Source: Berberis thunbergii (Eukaryota; Streptophyta; Magnoliopsida; Ranunculales; Berberidaceae). From it: a stretch of DNA of 64,000 nucleotides. The DNA is taken from NCBI GenBank assembly GCA_003290165.1, contig QNQO01002075.1, positions 1-64,000 of the forward strand, read 5' to 3'. Under the pieces are notes generated by a model that did not search any database, had not been told where the DNA came from, and worked only from the letters and a program-made list of their open reading frames with translations. The position numbers and the translations under genes were made by a program. This document shows positions 1 to 10,724 of the stretch, one piece after another. Within the stretch, counting starts at the first letter, position 1, and each line of letters begins with the position of its first letter.

Positions 1-935
1 GGTGCGTCGCCTAACCTATATTTAGGCGACGCCGCTTTCCCATTCGTCGCGTAAAATATCTTCAATATTTTTGTTGTGAATACTTTAGGCGATGACCGAG
101 TTTGTCGCCCTAGGGTGTTGTTCAAAGTGGCAAAGTTTAGGTGACGAAGGCTTTTGGTGCGTCGCGTAAGGTATATTTAGGCGACGCCGCTTTCCAATTC
201 GTCGCGTAAGATATCTTCAATATTTTTGTTGTGAATATTTTAGGCGATGACCGAGTTTGTCGCCCTAGGGTGTTGTTCAAAGTGGCAACGTTTAGGTGAC
301 GAAGGCTTTTGGTGCGTCGCGTAAGATATCTTCAATAGTTTTGGTGTGAATACTTTTGGCGATGACCACGTTTGTCGCCCTAGGGTGTTGTTAAAAGTGG
401 CAAAGTTTAGGCGACGAAGGCTTTCGGTGCGTCGCGTAAGATATCTTCAAGCGACGACAAAGTTTGTCGCCCTAGGACGTATTTTTGTTGTGAATACGTT
501 AGGCGACGAAGCGGAACGCTTCGTCGCGTAAGCTATCTTTAGGTGATGACAAAGTTTGTCGCCCTAGGGTGTTGTTCAAAGTGGCAACATTTAGGCGACG
601 ATGGCTTTAGGTGCGTCGCGTAAGCTATATATTTAGGCGACGAAATAGTGTGTCGCCATAGGATATTAAAGTTGGTCATTTAAAGTGGTCGACATGTAGC
701 CCTAGGTATTTTAGGGTGACGAAATATTTGGTTTTAAGCGACGACACATTGTCGCATATTAGGTATGCGACGAAGGCTTTACTTGCGTCGCGACAGAGGT
801 TATGACGCGACGAAACCGCTCGTCGCGTTAAGTAGTTAGCTATTTTTTGTACTTGCGTGACAATATTAAATATGTCGTCGCGCCATGATAAGTTTGAGCG
901 ACAAAACTTCCCTCGTCGCGCTACGAGTAGTCGCA
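1..935. repeat. Subterminal GCGACG repeat array of CACTA-0
   Basis: The unit TTTAGGCGACGAA and its complement recur every few tens of bases, together with larger repeats of about 120-170 bp (for example GTGTTGTTCAAAGTGGCAA near 120, 270 and 570). Such arrays bind TNPA-like proteins in well-studied CACTA elements; that role is inferred here. Confidence 0.75.
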
Positions 936-957
936 AAAGGGGATTTTTTTAGTAGTG
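1..957. mobile_element. CACTA-0: right end of a CACTA (En/Spm) element, truncated by the window edge
   Basis: Sequence shows a terminus reading CACTACTAAAAAAATCCCC on the minus strand, ending at 957. It is preceded by dense repeats of a GCGACG-containing unit, the usual subterminal array of CACTA elements. The left end and any transposase lie outside the window, so no target-site duplication can be confirmed; the first three bases outside are CGA. The element interrupts the plus-strand ORF of the retroelement that starts at 958. No coding sequence is visible here; the short ORFs in the array are products of the repeat. Confidence 0.8.
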
Positions 958-1010
958 CGACCTGAGCTGAGCTATCATCTGTTACTAAAAAGTTGAGGGC
1001 AGCATAGGCC

Positions 1011-1235
1011 GTGGATTGGAAAAGATTGGTTGATGGTCGCCATGACTTCTTAGATTCTTTGGTGACGCAAGGTTTAGACATGTCTGAATATCGTTGCTTT
1101 GCTGAGCAAGAATTTGATGATGTCGAAGAAGTCGTTCCGGATTCACTAGGTGATTCGGCTGTTGAAAAACCTTCTCAACACTTGTCTAAGCCCAATCCAC
1201 CTAGAGGTGTTGCTGATGTCGATTCCATTTCCTAA
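1011..1235 (+). pseudogene. C-terminal copy 1 of the retroelement opposite-strand ORF
   Basis: An open frame of about 74 codons, interrupted upstream by CACTA-0. Its tail (GLDMSEYRCFAEQEF, then an acidic Asp/Glu/Pro/Ser-rich stretch) resembles the tail of the ORF at 2311-2613 (GLGVNLSQFRHLVYQTF, then a similar acidic stretch). The two are therefore duplicate C-termini of one protein type. I do not recognise a catalytic domain. It is similar in style to the putative gypsy-type ORFs of plant retroelements, which is only a family-level impression. Confidence 0.45.
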
Positions 1236-1289
1236 TTGTTTCTTTTAATTTTCTTGTAATTTCTCCCTTCTACTTATGGTGGTCCTAAC

Positions 1290-2613
1290 GCTACCAAGTG
1301 TTCTAATTAGGATCCTAGGGCCATCAATGATAAGATGTTTCAACTAGCGATTGTCCAGTCTAAGGAGATTGGTGGTCATCGTTGAGTTCCTGAGACGCGG
1401 TTTTCTCCTGTTGATGATGGGGTGGAGGTTCCGCCTTCTTCTGCCCGATTAGGCTCCTCTGTTCTTGTTCGGACTTCCACTCGTTCCGCTTTTGTTGTGG
1501 TTACTACGCAACGAGAGGGTGAGGACGGTTATCTTGTCGTTCATTCTTCTTTCCCGGCTGTGGGTGGTGGTTCCTCCATGCTTCCAGATCACCGCGTTCT
1601 TTATTCACGATCAATTGGACAGACCCCAAACGAGATTCGGGTCAAATATGACAAGAAGTTTTGCTGGTTTTCCCAGCTTGACGTGCAGGATGGTACACGT
1701 AAATTGATCAACGAATGTCACAAACAATCAGTTGAGAGGCTTTCGATGCCTGTGTTGGATCCACGCCTTCATCTTGATGATGACCTTAGGCATATAATGT
1801 ATGGGACGAGTCATCTAGCCTATGTAGGGGTGGTGGGTTCAAGTTATCAAGCTAGTCGTAATCTAGTGATTTTTCTGGAAAGGAAGTTCATTGTGCTGTT
1901 ATTGGTGTTCTCCCACGTTCTTTATCAATTCGATGCGTTAAGAGTGTGATGCTTGGAACGGGTCAATATGGCCGGGGTTGCTCAAGCCTCATTGGTCGAA
2001 ACAGAGGGTACACGGGATCGGTCTGCAACCTAGCTTGAATCTTTAAGAAACAAATTAGACAGAGTTTATCCATGCTTACATGATGTGGAGGAGGAGTTGT
2101 CCACAGAGAAGGCATTTCATGATGAGGTAGTTTGTGTCGTGATAGACCATTCTACCAATCGCAACATTGCCAAGAAAATGGTGGAACAAAAAACGGCTGC
2201 ACTTGACGAGGTCAAGACAGATACCTCCGCGATGGTTACTATTGCTGAGGACCGACTTATTGCGGCTAGGAATGAATTTGTTTCTGTTCAGGACAGATTT
2301 TGCATTATGAATGAGGCAGATTGTCAACAAATTGTTTATGGATGGACTGAGCTCCTCGACTATCAAGGGTCTTGGTGTTAACTTGTCTCAATTCCGTCAC
2401 TTGGTCTATCAAACCTTCAAGGATGAAAATGTTGCCGAAGACCTTCCGGATGATCTGATAGCCGAAGAGCCATTACCTTCTCCTCTTGAAGAGAAAGCTT
2501 CTTCCAGTAATCCGGCTACCCCTCGTCCGTCAGATGGTGTTGTTGACGATGTTATGGATCCTTCTGCTTGTTCTTGTGTTCATTTACTTTTTTCGTTGAA
2601 TGTAATAGAATAG
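1290..2613 (+). pseudogene. Opposite-strand ORF of the retroelement, frameshifted
   Basis: Three overlapping open stretches (1422-1949, 2085-2381, 2311-2613) in different frames appear to be one broken coding region. The middle stretch is rich in Glu, Lys, Ala and Asp with heptad-like spacing and looks like a coiled coil. The last stretch carries an acidic C-terminal tail matching that at 1011-1235. No zinc finger, protease or transposase signature is seen. It lies on the strand opposite to gag of the same retroelement. Function unknown. The alternative is that it belongs to a separate element now fused to this one. Confidence 0.45.
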
Positions 2614-3049
2614 TTTTATTAAAGAACAAGAATTTTCATCTTTAATTTTTTTCGTAGTCGTATTTCATTTTGTTGACTTCGTTCGTGTTGCCCATACCTT
2701 TTATAGGTTTGTCATTATCGTTGAAATGAGTTGCACTCCAACTTTGATTTTTACAGCTATGTTCTTTATCCTACCTGAATTTAATTTGTTGATTTTGATT
2801 CTTCTACGCTCTGATATGTCTGTCTTAACCTTGTGTTGGTTATCTCGAAGCTTTTTATGAGAAAGTTGTTAGGTTCGTTTGTCTTTTACTTTGTTAATCT
2901 GTTGTGTTGGTTGATCCGAGGCTCTCTTGAGTTGTGTTAACTCATTCCTTCATCTTTCGCTTCGTTGGTTTGATGCTCTAATCAAAACAAAATTGCTTCT
3001 TTCAAGTTTGCTTATTCGCTCAACTCTTCTGTCGTTGGTTCAACGATCC
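2614..3049. other. AT-rich spacer, no gene seen
   Basis: T-rich DNA between the opposite-strand ORF and the tandem array. The phrases GTTGGTT and GTTGACT already occur here and look like degenerate precursors of the 70-bp repeat. No coding signal. Confidence 0.5.
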
Positions 3050-3930
3050 AATCGACCCGAAGTCGTTTCATTAAATCTTTTGGTTTGACATTTCATTTGA
3101 CCCGAAGTGGCTTTTACTTAGTTGACTCCTTCGTCCAAGTTTTACTTCGTTGGTCCGACATTCTAGTTGATTCGAAGTGGCTTTTACTTAGTTGACTCGG
3201 TTGTCCAACTTCTACTTCGTTGTCCGATGTTCTAGTTGACCCGAAGTTGCTTTTACTTAGTTGACTCGTTCGTCCAACTTCTACTTCATTGTCCGACGTT
3301 CCAGTAGACCCGGAGTTGCTTTTACTTAGTTGACTCGTTCGTCCGACTTCTACTTCATTGGTCCGACGTTCCAGTTGACCCAAAGTTAGTTTTACTTAGT
3401 TGGCTCGTTCAACCAACTTTTACTTCGTTGGTCCGACGTTCTGGTCAACTCAAAGTTGCGTTTACTTAGTTGACTCATTCGTCCAACTTTTACTTCGTTG
3501 GTCTGACGAATGAGTCAACTCAAAGTTGCGTTTACTTAGTTGACTCATTCGTCCAACTTTTAATTCGTTGGTCTGGCGTTCTAGTCGACCCGAAGTTTGA
3601 TTTTACTTGGATGACTCATTCGTCCAACTTTTACTTTGTTGGTCTGACGTTCTAGTCGACTCGAAGTTGCTTTTAGTTGAATAGTTCATCCGAATTTTCT
3701 TTGTAGGTTCGATGTTCTAGTCAACTTGAAATTGGTTTTACTTAGTTTGCTCGTTTGTCCAACTTTTACTTCGTTAGTCCGACGTTACAGTTGACCCAGA
3801 GTTTCTTTTACTTAGTTGATTAGTTTGTCCAACTTTTACTTCGTTGGTCCGACAATCTAGTCGACCTGAAGTCGCTTTTACTTAGTTGACTCGTTCATCC
3901 AACTTTTACTTTGTTGGTTAATTAGACTAG
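3050..3930. repeat. 70-bp tandem repeat array
   Basis: About twelve copies of a 69-70 bp unit containing TTTTACTTAGTTGACTCGTT, CCAACTTTTACTTCGTTGGT and CCGACGTTCTAGTTGACC. The marker CTTTTACTTA (or a one-base variant) starts at 3111, 3181, 3250, 3319, 3389 and 3459. Where the unit is 69 bp it stays open on the minus strand and would encode a 23-residue repeat (3114-3383). I treat this as a by-product of the period. Tandem arrays in the non-coding part are common in Tat/Ogre-type elements. Confidence 0.85.
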
Positions 3931-4659
3931 AAGTTTATTATATGTATCTGACTTGTGTCCTGATTCCTCTTGACTTTATTTGCCAACTGCTTTGTACGTC
4001 CTGAGTTTTGTATTGCATGGTTACATTTTGTCGTTTTCATCATTCGTTGGATGATGATTTCGAATTGGTAATTTTATTGATTTTATTTTTTGGATGTTTT
4101 GACCGTTCCCAACGGTCTTTTTTAGAGCCATTACGCTATATTGAGGAGTGATTTGTTTTATCCTTTTGATCATCACTTGGTTGATTTTTATCTTCGTGTT
4201 TAAGGTTCAGGCCTTTGTTGTTTTTTCTCATTTAGTCTATGTCCTCCATCGCATGATTCACTATTGCTCTTGTTCACCGTTCATTATTGAAGTTAACTGA
4301 TTCGAGGTGCTTCTTGATCCGTTAGCCAAACAGTATTGGTTTGATCGATCACGTTGTGCAAAAATGCTTGATCATACTCCCGTCGGTACATTGGTTGGTG
4401 TCGCCATCTGAGGTTTGATGGAGTCTGTTGTCATTAATTCTTTAATTGGTAATTTCGATTGGGTTTGCATCCATAGGTGGAGTCCTTGAGTTGAATAGTG
4501 CAAGCATATTCAAGGTGTTAGTTCTCCTACTTTGATATAGGTTTGCTCGGGCGGGAGGTGTTTCTTTTCTTGGGCGGATGTAGTGTAAGGCGTATATCAG
4601 TTCCCTAGATTGTTTGTTCGATCATGTGACGGTGGTATTTTCCTTTTATTTTTTTTTTT
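3931..4659. other. Non-coding retroelement DNA
   Basis: T-rich sequence between the tandem array and gag. In an autonomous element the pol gene would be expected in this interval on the minus strand; no protease, RT, RNase H or integrase motif is seen. The T-run near 4650 may be a degraded polypurine-type tract on the minus strand. Confidence 0.45.
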
Positions 4660-5870
4660 TTTCTTTGAGCTGTTTGTCTGGAATTCCAATGAATTCGTTG
4701 AGTCGTCCCCTTTGAATCCAATGCTCGATTTTTGCCTTTAGCTTGTAGCAATCCTTAGTATCATGCTCGTGATCCCTGTGGAAGGAACAATACTTGCTTG
4801 TTTCTTCTTACTGAGTCTCCTCTCATCCTAGGTGACCAGTTGACATTCTCCCAATTCGCCATGTACTTCATGATGTTGGCCCGGCTTGTTTTCAGGGCCG
4901 TGTATGGTTTGTATGCATTTTTCATTACGCTGGTTATCCACTCGTAATTAGTTCATGTCGATTGCAACTTCTTTGATTCCCGCTGGTTGGATTCGATCCT
5001 TTCGCCATTCTGATGTTTTTTTATTGACTGTTATCTTCCCGTGGTCCATCATTTTGTTTTCTCTCTTCCTTCCTTTCCCGTTTCCTTGAATTATTTTACC
5101 TTTCAAAAAACAGTGCAAGCCTATCAAAAAATGGGCCCCTCTTCAATCTGGAGGTTAAAGGCGCGACGACTATGTTATCATTGCATCCATTGACCATTGT
5201 CAGTTCGTTGGTGAAACGAGTGATGAATTACCGTATCATCTCTTCGGGCTTCTGGTTGACATGGATGAGGTAATGTAGTTTTTTCCTCATCCGTTGACTT
5301 TCAATGAATCTTGTGATAAAAGCAGTGGCTAACGCTTGGAAGGATTCTATCGACCTCGGTGGTAGGCTATTGAACCAAGTCATTGATGCGTAGGTGAGGC
5401 TGGTCGGAAATATTCTGCATAAGATCGACTTTGTGGTCTCCTTTAGGGCCATCATGTGGTGGAAGATTCTCAGGTGATCTGTTGGGTCAGTGGTACCATC
5501 ATATACTTCAAACTTTGGTCGAGTAAACTTTTTTGACATGGGTGTTTTCATGACAGCATCGGATAATGGCGGCTTGGCTAATACCTACAATACATTGGGA
5601 TCATTGACCTTGATTCTGAATGGGATTTCATCTAGAGTCTCATCACACTGTGGAGTCTTGCCTTGGAGGAGTTCATTGCTCTTGAGGTTTCCTTGTTGGG
5701 GTTCTGCTGGGACTTAATCACTCTCTTGAGTTTGGTTGGTGGAGTTTTGGTTGGGCGGTGCCTAAACATGATCAACTGGCTGGATGCGCTCTTGGGTGAT
5801 TTTTTTTCTAGCATCTTCGTCATGTAATTCATCTGGAGCATAAGCAACCAAAGGATCCGTGGTAGTGTCA
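4660..5870 (-). pseudogene. Ty3/gypsy-type gag, broken
   Basis: Role: capsid polyprotein of an LTR retroelement. The segment at 5228-5551 shows the retrotransposon gag core: FEVYDGTTDPTDHL, then CRIFPTSLTYASMTWFNSLP and SIESFQALATAFITRF. That is the usual order of the gag domain. Further downstream on the minus strand, near 4710-4800, is YCSFHRDHEHDTKDCYKLK, the Cys/His motif that closes gag in this group. An upstream open stretch (5632-5871) is in another frame, and stops separate the parts, so this copy is not translatable as one protein. No protease follows. Gag identity is strong; lineage is inferred. Confidence 0.8.
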
Positions 5871-6127
5871 CCGAATGTCTTGGTTGTCTCGTTTATTGTA
5901 CACTACGGCTCTTGATTCTCAGGTGCTATTGGCCCAATGATTTGGGTTGTATCTTGCTCATGAGCTGCTTGTGATATATTGTCACAAGTAGGAGAGTTAT
6001 TATTATCGACATCGGGTTGAGGATCCGTAGGGTGTGTCATTTGTTCTGACAACTTGTTGATCGCGTATCAGATTTTGGTGAACTTCGTCATTGTGGATCT
6101 TTATTTAAGAAAGGAAACTCGTTATTC

Positions 6128-6145
6128 TCCACCGACGATGCCAAA
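6128..6145 (-). other. Primer-binding-like site
   Basis: On the minus strand the sequence just inside the LTR reads TTTGGCATCGTCGGTGGA. It resembles the TGGCGCCGTCTGTGGGGA-type site of many plant gypsy elements, with several changes. Its position, one to two bases from the LTR end and upstream of gag, supports the call. Confidence 0.5.
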
Positions 6146-6146
6146 T

Positions 6147-6570
6147 TGACACGTCCAAAAATCGTCCTCCTGTGAGTTTGACCTGCAAAACAGATGTTAG
6201 ACTGTCAAGGACCAATATTTTGGTGGCCGAAGGCATTTCGATGCTTAAGTCAGCAACTCTGTTTAAAGAAGAAAATAAATCTGGACAAAACTCAGTTAAA
6301 ATTGCATACATTTGTCGAATGTTTCATTTACCTTTTATAATGGTCGCGGTTAATTCTTTGCGTAACTTAAGCATGTAAGGCGCAAATGAAGGAGATGTTT
6401 CTAGTAATAGTCCCCTCCTTGATGGAGATGCGTCCGTTGAGGCGTAACTCTTTCCACGACTTTTTTTGGCAACGTTCATCTTCTTTATGAGAGAACTCAT
6501 GTCGGGCCTGGATTTGGGCTTTGACTCTTTCGGGCCTGGATTCGTCTAAGAGTCGAGAATGATCATTTTA
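6147..6570 (-). repeat. Solo visible LTR of the retroelement
   Basis: The gag-proximal edge begins TGACACGTCC at 6147 on the plus strand, so it ends in CA on the minus strand, directly beside the primer-binding-like site. The distal edge, near 6570 (ATGATCA before a sharp change to AT-rich DNA), is estimated only. The partner LTR is not in the window, so neither age nor exact ends can be derived. Confidence 0.45.
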
Positions 6571-7413
6571 ATATATAATTTTTTATTGAAAATAATTTCC
6601 TTGGTAATTTTTAACAGTACCTATGACAACTTTCATTGATATACATTCATTTTACAAATGAAAAAGTTTTTTGATAAATGTTACATTTTCCCACAACAAT
6701 TTTCCTTGAAGATTCTAAGTTTTTTCGAGAAAAAAATTCATAGGTAAACAAAAGTTTTCTTGCAACAAAACAATTTGTTGGTAAAACTATTTGATTTTTA
6801 CCAACAAATTTCCTTGGTAGTTGTCAGTATTACCAACACCGTGTTTCCTTGACTTATCAATTGTTTTTCAAAGAAAAATGTAATTCCTTGGTAAAAATCT
6901 TTAGCTACGGAGATGCCTCCACGAACTCAGCAACCAATTTTTTCCTTGTTAAAAGTTTTTTTCCAATAAAATTTTGATTTTTGTCAAGGAAATTTTTTCT
7001 TGAAAAATGCTGTAACTGTTGTAGTGGCTATTTGAATAATTGTGTTGTGTGAAGCAATTTTATAGCTTATTAAATCATATTACTCTTATTTTGCAATAAA
7101 AAAAATCATTGTTACATAGATAATAAGGACCAATAGATAATATTTCATCACCATAAATTATGACTAAATATTTTAACGACTATAAACTTATGTGAAATAT
7201 TTACCACTTTTAGCAATGAAATGAAATCCACAATAACACCGTTATAATTTGCAATGAAATACTAATAACATTTCATTGCTAGATATGTTATTTAAATTGA
7301 TTATATCCCCAATGAAATAAAATTAAATTATTGTAAATAAGAAAATGAGCCTTAAAAAGAAATAAATCATGAAAATTTTTATCAATTTTTAGCCATGAAA
7401 AATTTTCACCCAT
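6571..7413. other. AT-rich left part of background element X, no gene
   Basis: Repeated motifs of the kind TTTCCTTGGTAA and TTACCAACAAA occur in both orientations, including a perfect 15-bp inverted repeat at 6772-6786 and 6796-6810. The same style of DNA returns at 57111-57398 and 62879-63709, so this is probably one element split by later insertions. No ORF of interest. Confidence 0.45.
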
Positions 7414-7720
7414 CACTACTATAAATATTAGCTTAGGTAACGCCACTTAGATAGCGCTTTTTTAAAGAGCTATCCAAGTGGGCACTAGGATAGCGCTTAT
7501 TTGTCTTTAAAAAAAAAAAAAAAACACTACAATAGCGCTTTTAATTTTTTTTTTCAATTAAGCGCTATCTTAGTTATGTCTTAGATAGCGCTTTAAAAAA
7601 CGCTATGAGAAAAAACGTTACCAAAGCTACCATAGCGCTTTCAAAGCGCTATGCTAGTTACTTTTCGAATAGCGCTTCGGAATATCACTACTATAGCGCT
7701 TACATCTTAGGCTACGTTTC
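7414..7720. repeat. Left subterminal repeats of CACTA-A
   Basis: The motif TAGCGCTTT and its complement AAAGCGCTA, often as a palindrome around GCGC, recur about every 30-40 bp. Confidence 0.8.
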
Positions 7721-7947
7721 CCACATAAAATTTTTGCAAACAAACCTCGCCATCGCTGCAATAACACTTCGAGAGGGAGGTCATCTTCCTCATTCTCTTC
7801 TAACTTCCCCTGTTTCGCTCTCACTTCCAAACCTTTCTGTAACCTCGAAAAAAACCACATCGAGGAGCAGCAAGGCCGGGTTCCAGTTCCCCAACACCTC
7901 CCTTTCACCTCCCTTTCATCCTTCACAGACTTGAATCCTGCAAATCT

Positions 7948-9281
7948 ATGCAAGAACTTAAACAAATCCATGCTTCTATCATCAAAGCCAAGCTTCTCCA
8001 AACCAACCTTGTCTATACTAAACTTATCTCCTTTTGTGCTCTCTCACCATCAGGTGACCTCGATTACGCTCTCTCCGTGTTCACTAGAATCGAAAACCCA
8101 TCTCTTGAACTCTATAATTTGATCCTTAGAGGCTTGTCTTGTAGCGAAAAGCACCCATTGGAGTTGTTGTTGTCAATTTATCAAGAAATGCTTGAAAATG
8201 GATTTCTTCCGGACAATTATACACTCCCATTTCTTCTTAAGGCCTGCGCTCGATCAAAAGCTTTGGGAGTAGGAGAGGGGTTCATGGCTACTCTGTTAAG
8301 AATGGGTTGGTGATGGATGTGTATGTGAAGAACACATTGATGAGAATGTATGCTGTTTGTGGGGTTATTCATGTTGCTCACAAGTTGTTTGATGGATATC
8401 CTCACAGAGATTTGGTCACTTGGACTACATTGATTCAAGGGTATGCAAAGATGGGGTTGTCAAGGGAAGCAGTCCAGGTGTTTTTAGAGATGGGGGGAGA
8501 GAATGTACGGGCAGATGGAATGACTATGGTGGTTGTGCTTTCAGCATGTTCTAAGTTGGGTGATTTTGATTTAGCGAGAAAAATACACAAGTACATGCTT
8601 GATCGTAAAGTGAAGTTGGACGTCTTTGTGCAGAATGCCTTAGTTGATATGTATTTAAAATGTGGGGATGTGGATTTTGCTTGCAAGTTGTTCAAAGAGA
8701 TGCCAGAGAAAAATGTTGTTTCTTGGAATTCCATGATTGCTGGGCTAGCACAACAAGGGGAATTCAAGAAGGCATTATCAGTATTTCGGAGTATGCAAGG
8801 TAAGGGAGTTCGACCAGATGATATTACTTTGGTTGGGGTGCTCAACTCGTGTGCTAATCTTGGTGTACTCGAGTTGGGTGAGTGGGTTCATGCTTACACA
8901 GACAAAAATCGGATCAGAGCAGATGGGTACATAGGAAACGCTTTAGTGGATATGTATGCAAAGTGTGGGAGCATAGATCAAGCATTTAGAATTTTCAAGG
9001 ATATGAAGCATCGAGACATTTATTCCTATACATCCATTATTGTTGGGCTAGCAATGCATGGGCAAGGAGAGAGGGCATTGGATCTCTTTTCTGAGATGTC
9101 CCGAGTAGGAATAAGGCCTGATGAGATCACATTTATAGGTGTTTTATCTGCATGTAGTCATGCAGGACTAGTACAGGAAGGTCGTAAGATTTTTGAGAAC
9201 ATGACAAGTTTGTATGACCTTAGGCCTCAGCTTGAGCATTATGGATGTATGGTAGAATATGGTGTTTGCTCTACTTCATAA
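7948..9281 (+). pseudogene. Captured pentatricopeptide repeat (PPR) gene, frameshifted and 3'-truncated
   Basis: PLS-class PPR proteins bind organellar RNA in mitochondria or plastids. The first part (7948-8313) has the usual N-terminal phrase SCKSMQELKQIHASIIKAK, whose beginning lies upstream of the first ATG. The second part (8307-9281) continues with PPR units such as DVFVQNALVDMYLKCG, NVVSWNSMIAGLAQQG and PDEITFIGVLSACSHAG. The frame breaks near 8276-8281 at a four-G run, where one extra G would restore continuity. Homology stops at EHYGCMV (about 9255), where a family member would go on to further repeats and an E domain. About 445 residues remain. There is no intron, as usual for this family. 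A single-base assembly error at the G run is possible, but the 3' truncation is independent of it. Confidence 0.85.
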
Positions 9282-9571
9282 TTGTGGTTATGAAGGTTAG
9301 TTCTTCGTAATTGTGTTTACTATGTGAATTGTTTGAATTTGATGTTAACAATTTTCACTTGTGCAAAGAAAAAAAGATGTCATGTTCTTCGCCAGCGTAA
9401 GGATGTATTGATTATGTATTTTTTTTATATAGCTATTTCATTAATCTCTTGTTTCATTACGTTTTTATTAACTTAGTTCATCTTGTATTGACTATTAGTG
9501 GATTTTTTAATCTCTGTTAATATCGCGTTTTTCTCATTTTCACCTTGCATTATTCTTTGGTCATTTTTCAG

Positions 9572-10374
9572 TTCAGCGATAGTAATAGCGGAAGTGAAAG
9601 TCGTGTAAATACTAAAAAGCTTGCGAAGGTAAATAATGCTAAAGAGTCTGGCAACAATGCTGACAGAGCTCGTGGAGAAAATCAGGAGCAGATGTTGACA
9701 TCCCTATGTCAACGTTACTATGCAACGAACTCGTTCATGCTGATAGTACCTGTGCCCAGGTTATGCACCCAAGAACCAAAGCGTGTGGTAATGATCAAAT
9801 GCCTACAATTGCGATGGAGTGCTGTAAAGATGATGAACGACTTCAAGGTATGTCTTAATTTTGTTACTGTAACTATGAGTTGCTTGGTTTGGTCAACCGC
9901 TTCTTTTTCTTTTCCACAGAAAAAGACATATTTTACTAATCTTAGAACATTTCTTCTCTAATTTTATGTGCAGGTGATAGTTCAATAGAGACAGACTTTG
10001 AAATTCAAGAGATAAAGCTTAGACACCTAAGTCGAAAAGATCTTTGCAACCTTAAAGGCAGAAAACATGATAAGCTGTCTGCACTTGAACCAAAGAGAGG
10101 CGATGACCAACTGAAAAAAGAGTTGGTGGAACTTCTGAATGAGGATCCAATGAATAAACTCAAACAGCTAGCTGGTGATCTCAAAGGTACTATTAGCAAT
10201 GATCTTGATACCCAAGCAGAAAATTTGGCTCAAAGTGGTGTTACACAAAGCAGAGATAAAGTTGTTTATGATGCTAATGATCCAACATCAGTTGAGTTGA
10301 ATATAAAAAGACTCGCAGATTTCTCAATTAAACCTCACTTTCGAAGAAATAGTTGAAAATTACGGAAAACAGGG
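9572..10374 (+). pseudogene. Captured two-exon fragment of an unidentified gene
   Basis: Two exon-like segments with good splice signals: 9572-9847 (after TTTTTCAG, before GTATGTC) and from 9974 (after TTATGTGCAG). The encoded sequence is hydrophilic, with Ser/Asn-rich then Lys/Glu-rich parts such as CCKDDERLQG, IKLRHLSRKDLCNLKGRK and KKELVELLNEDPMNKLKQL. At least one frame change occurs inside the first exon. I do not recognise the family. It ends where RBR similarity begins, near 10375. It could be an N-terminal part of an element protein rather than a host fragment. Confidence 0.5.
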
Positions 10375-10724
10375 CAGGATTTTGTTGGTTTGATCACCTT
10401 TTACTATGACGTATTTATTCCTACTGTAAAGCATCTTCTGGAGGAGCTTTGCCCATCTGGTACAACTCTAAAATCTAGCTTGCTTCCTGAAACCAACAGA
10501 AACTCTGATGATGGTACGTTTCTTTGGCTCCCACCACTTTATACCTGTCTGTTTCCGTATTTTAAAAATTTCATCCTTGCCTGGATACGATACTCTCTCG
10601 TTTGTGGAACAGGTCCATGCCTCGGATCACCTCGAGTATCATCATTTCCAAGTCTACCTGATATGTCTCCGAAGAAAGTTTCCCCACACATAATGTCTAC
10701 GTTTCTCCACTACCATCATCTAAG
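10375..10724 (+). pseudogene. RBR: Captured retinoblastoma-related (RBR) fragment, two exons
   Basis: RBR is the plant homologue of the retinoblastoma cell-cycle repressor. Exon 1 (10375-10513) encodes YYDVFIPTVKHLLEELCPSG followed by a Ser/Thr-rich segment. Exon 2 (10613-10724) encodes GPCLGSPRVSSFPSLPDMSP and KKVS, the conserved phosphosite-rich stretch between pocket and C-terminal region in RBR. The intron has GTACGT and a CAG end, and exon 2 is followed by GTACG. Within exon 2 one base is missing after KKVS, so the NVYVSPL stretch falls out of frame. Only about 80 residues of a roughly 1000-residue protein are present. Identification rests on these two phrases. Confidence 0.8.

Larger units (their letters stand above)
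958..6570 (-). mobile_element. Decayed Ty3/gypsy-like LTR retroelement without pol, with an opposite-strand ORF
   Basis: Read on the minus strand, the order is one LTR (6570 to 6147), a primer-binding-like site, gag (about 5870 to 4660), non-coding DNA, a 70-bp tandem array (3930 to 3050), and then a coiled-coil ORF on the opposite strand (1011-2613). No protease, reverse transcriptase or integrase is visible, so the copy looks non-autonomous. The layout recalls plant Tat-lineage elements, some of which carry an antisense ORF and tandem repeats; the lineage is inference. The second LTR would lie beyond the CACTA-0 insertion, outside the window. Confidence 0.6.

Noticed and set aside
1..935. 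CRISPR-like or regulatory repeat array
   Set aside because: Repeats are palindromic, unevenly spaced and end at a CACTA terminus in a plant genome; this is a subterminal array.
3114..3383. An 89-codon repeat protein on the minus strand
   Set aside because: Product of the 69-bp tandem period; neighbouring 70-bp units break the frame.
7948..9281. Functional host PPR gene
   Set aside because: Lies wholly inside a CACTA element with target duplication, has a frameshift and lacks its 3' part.
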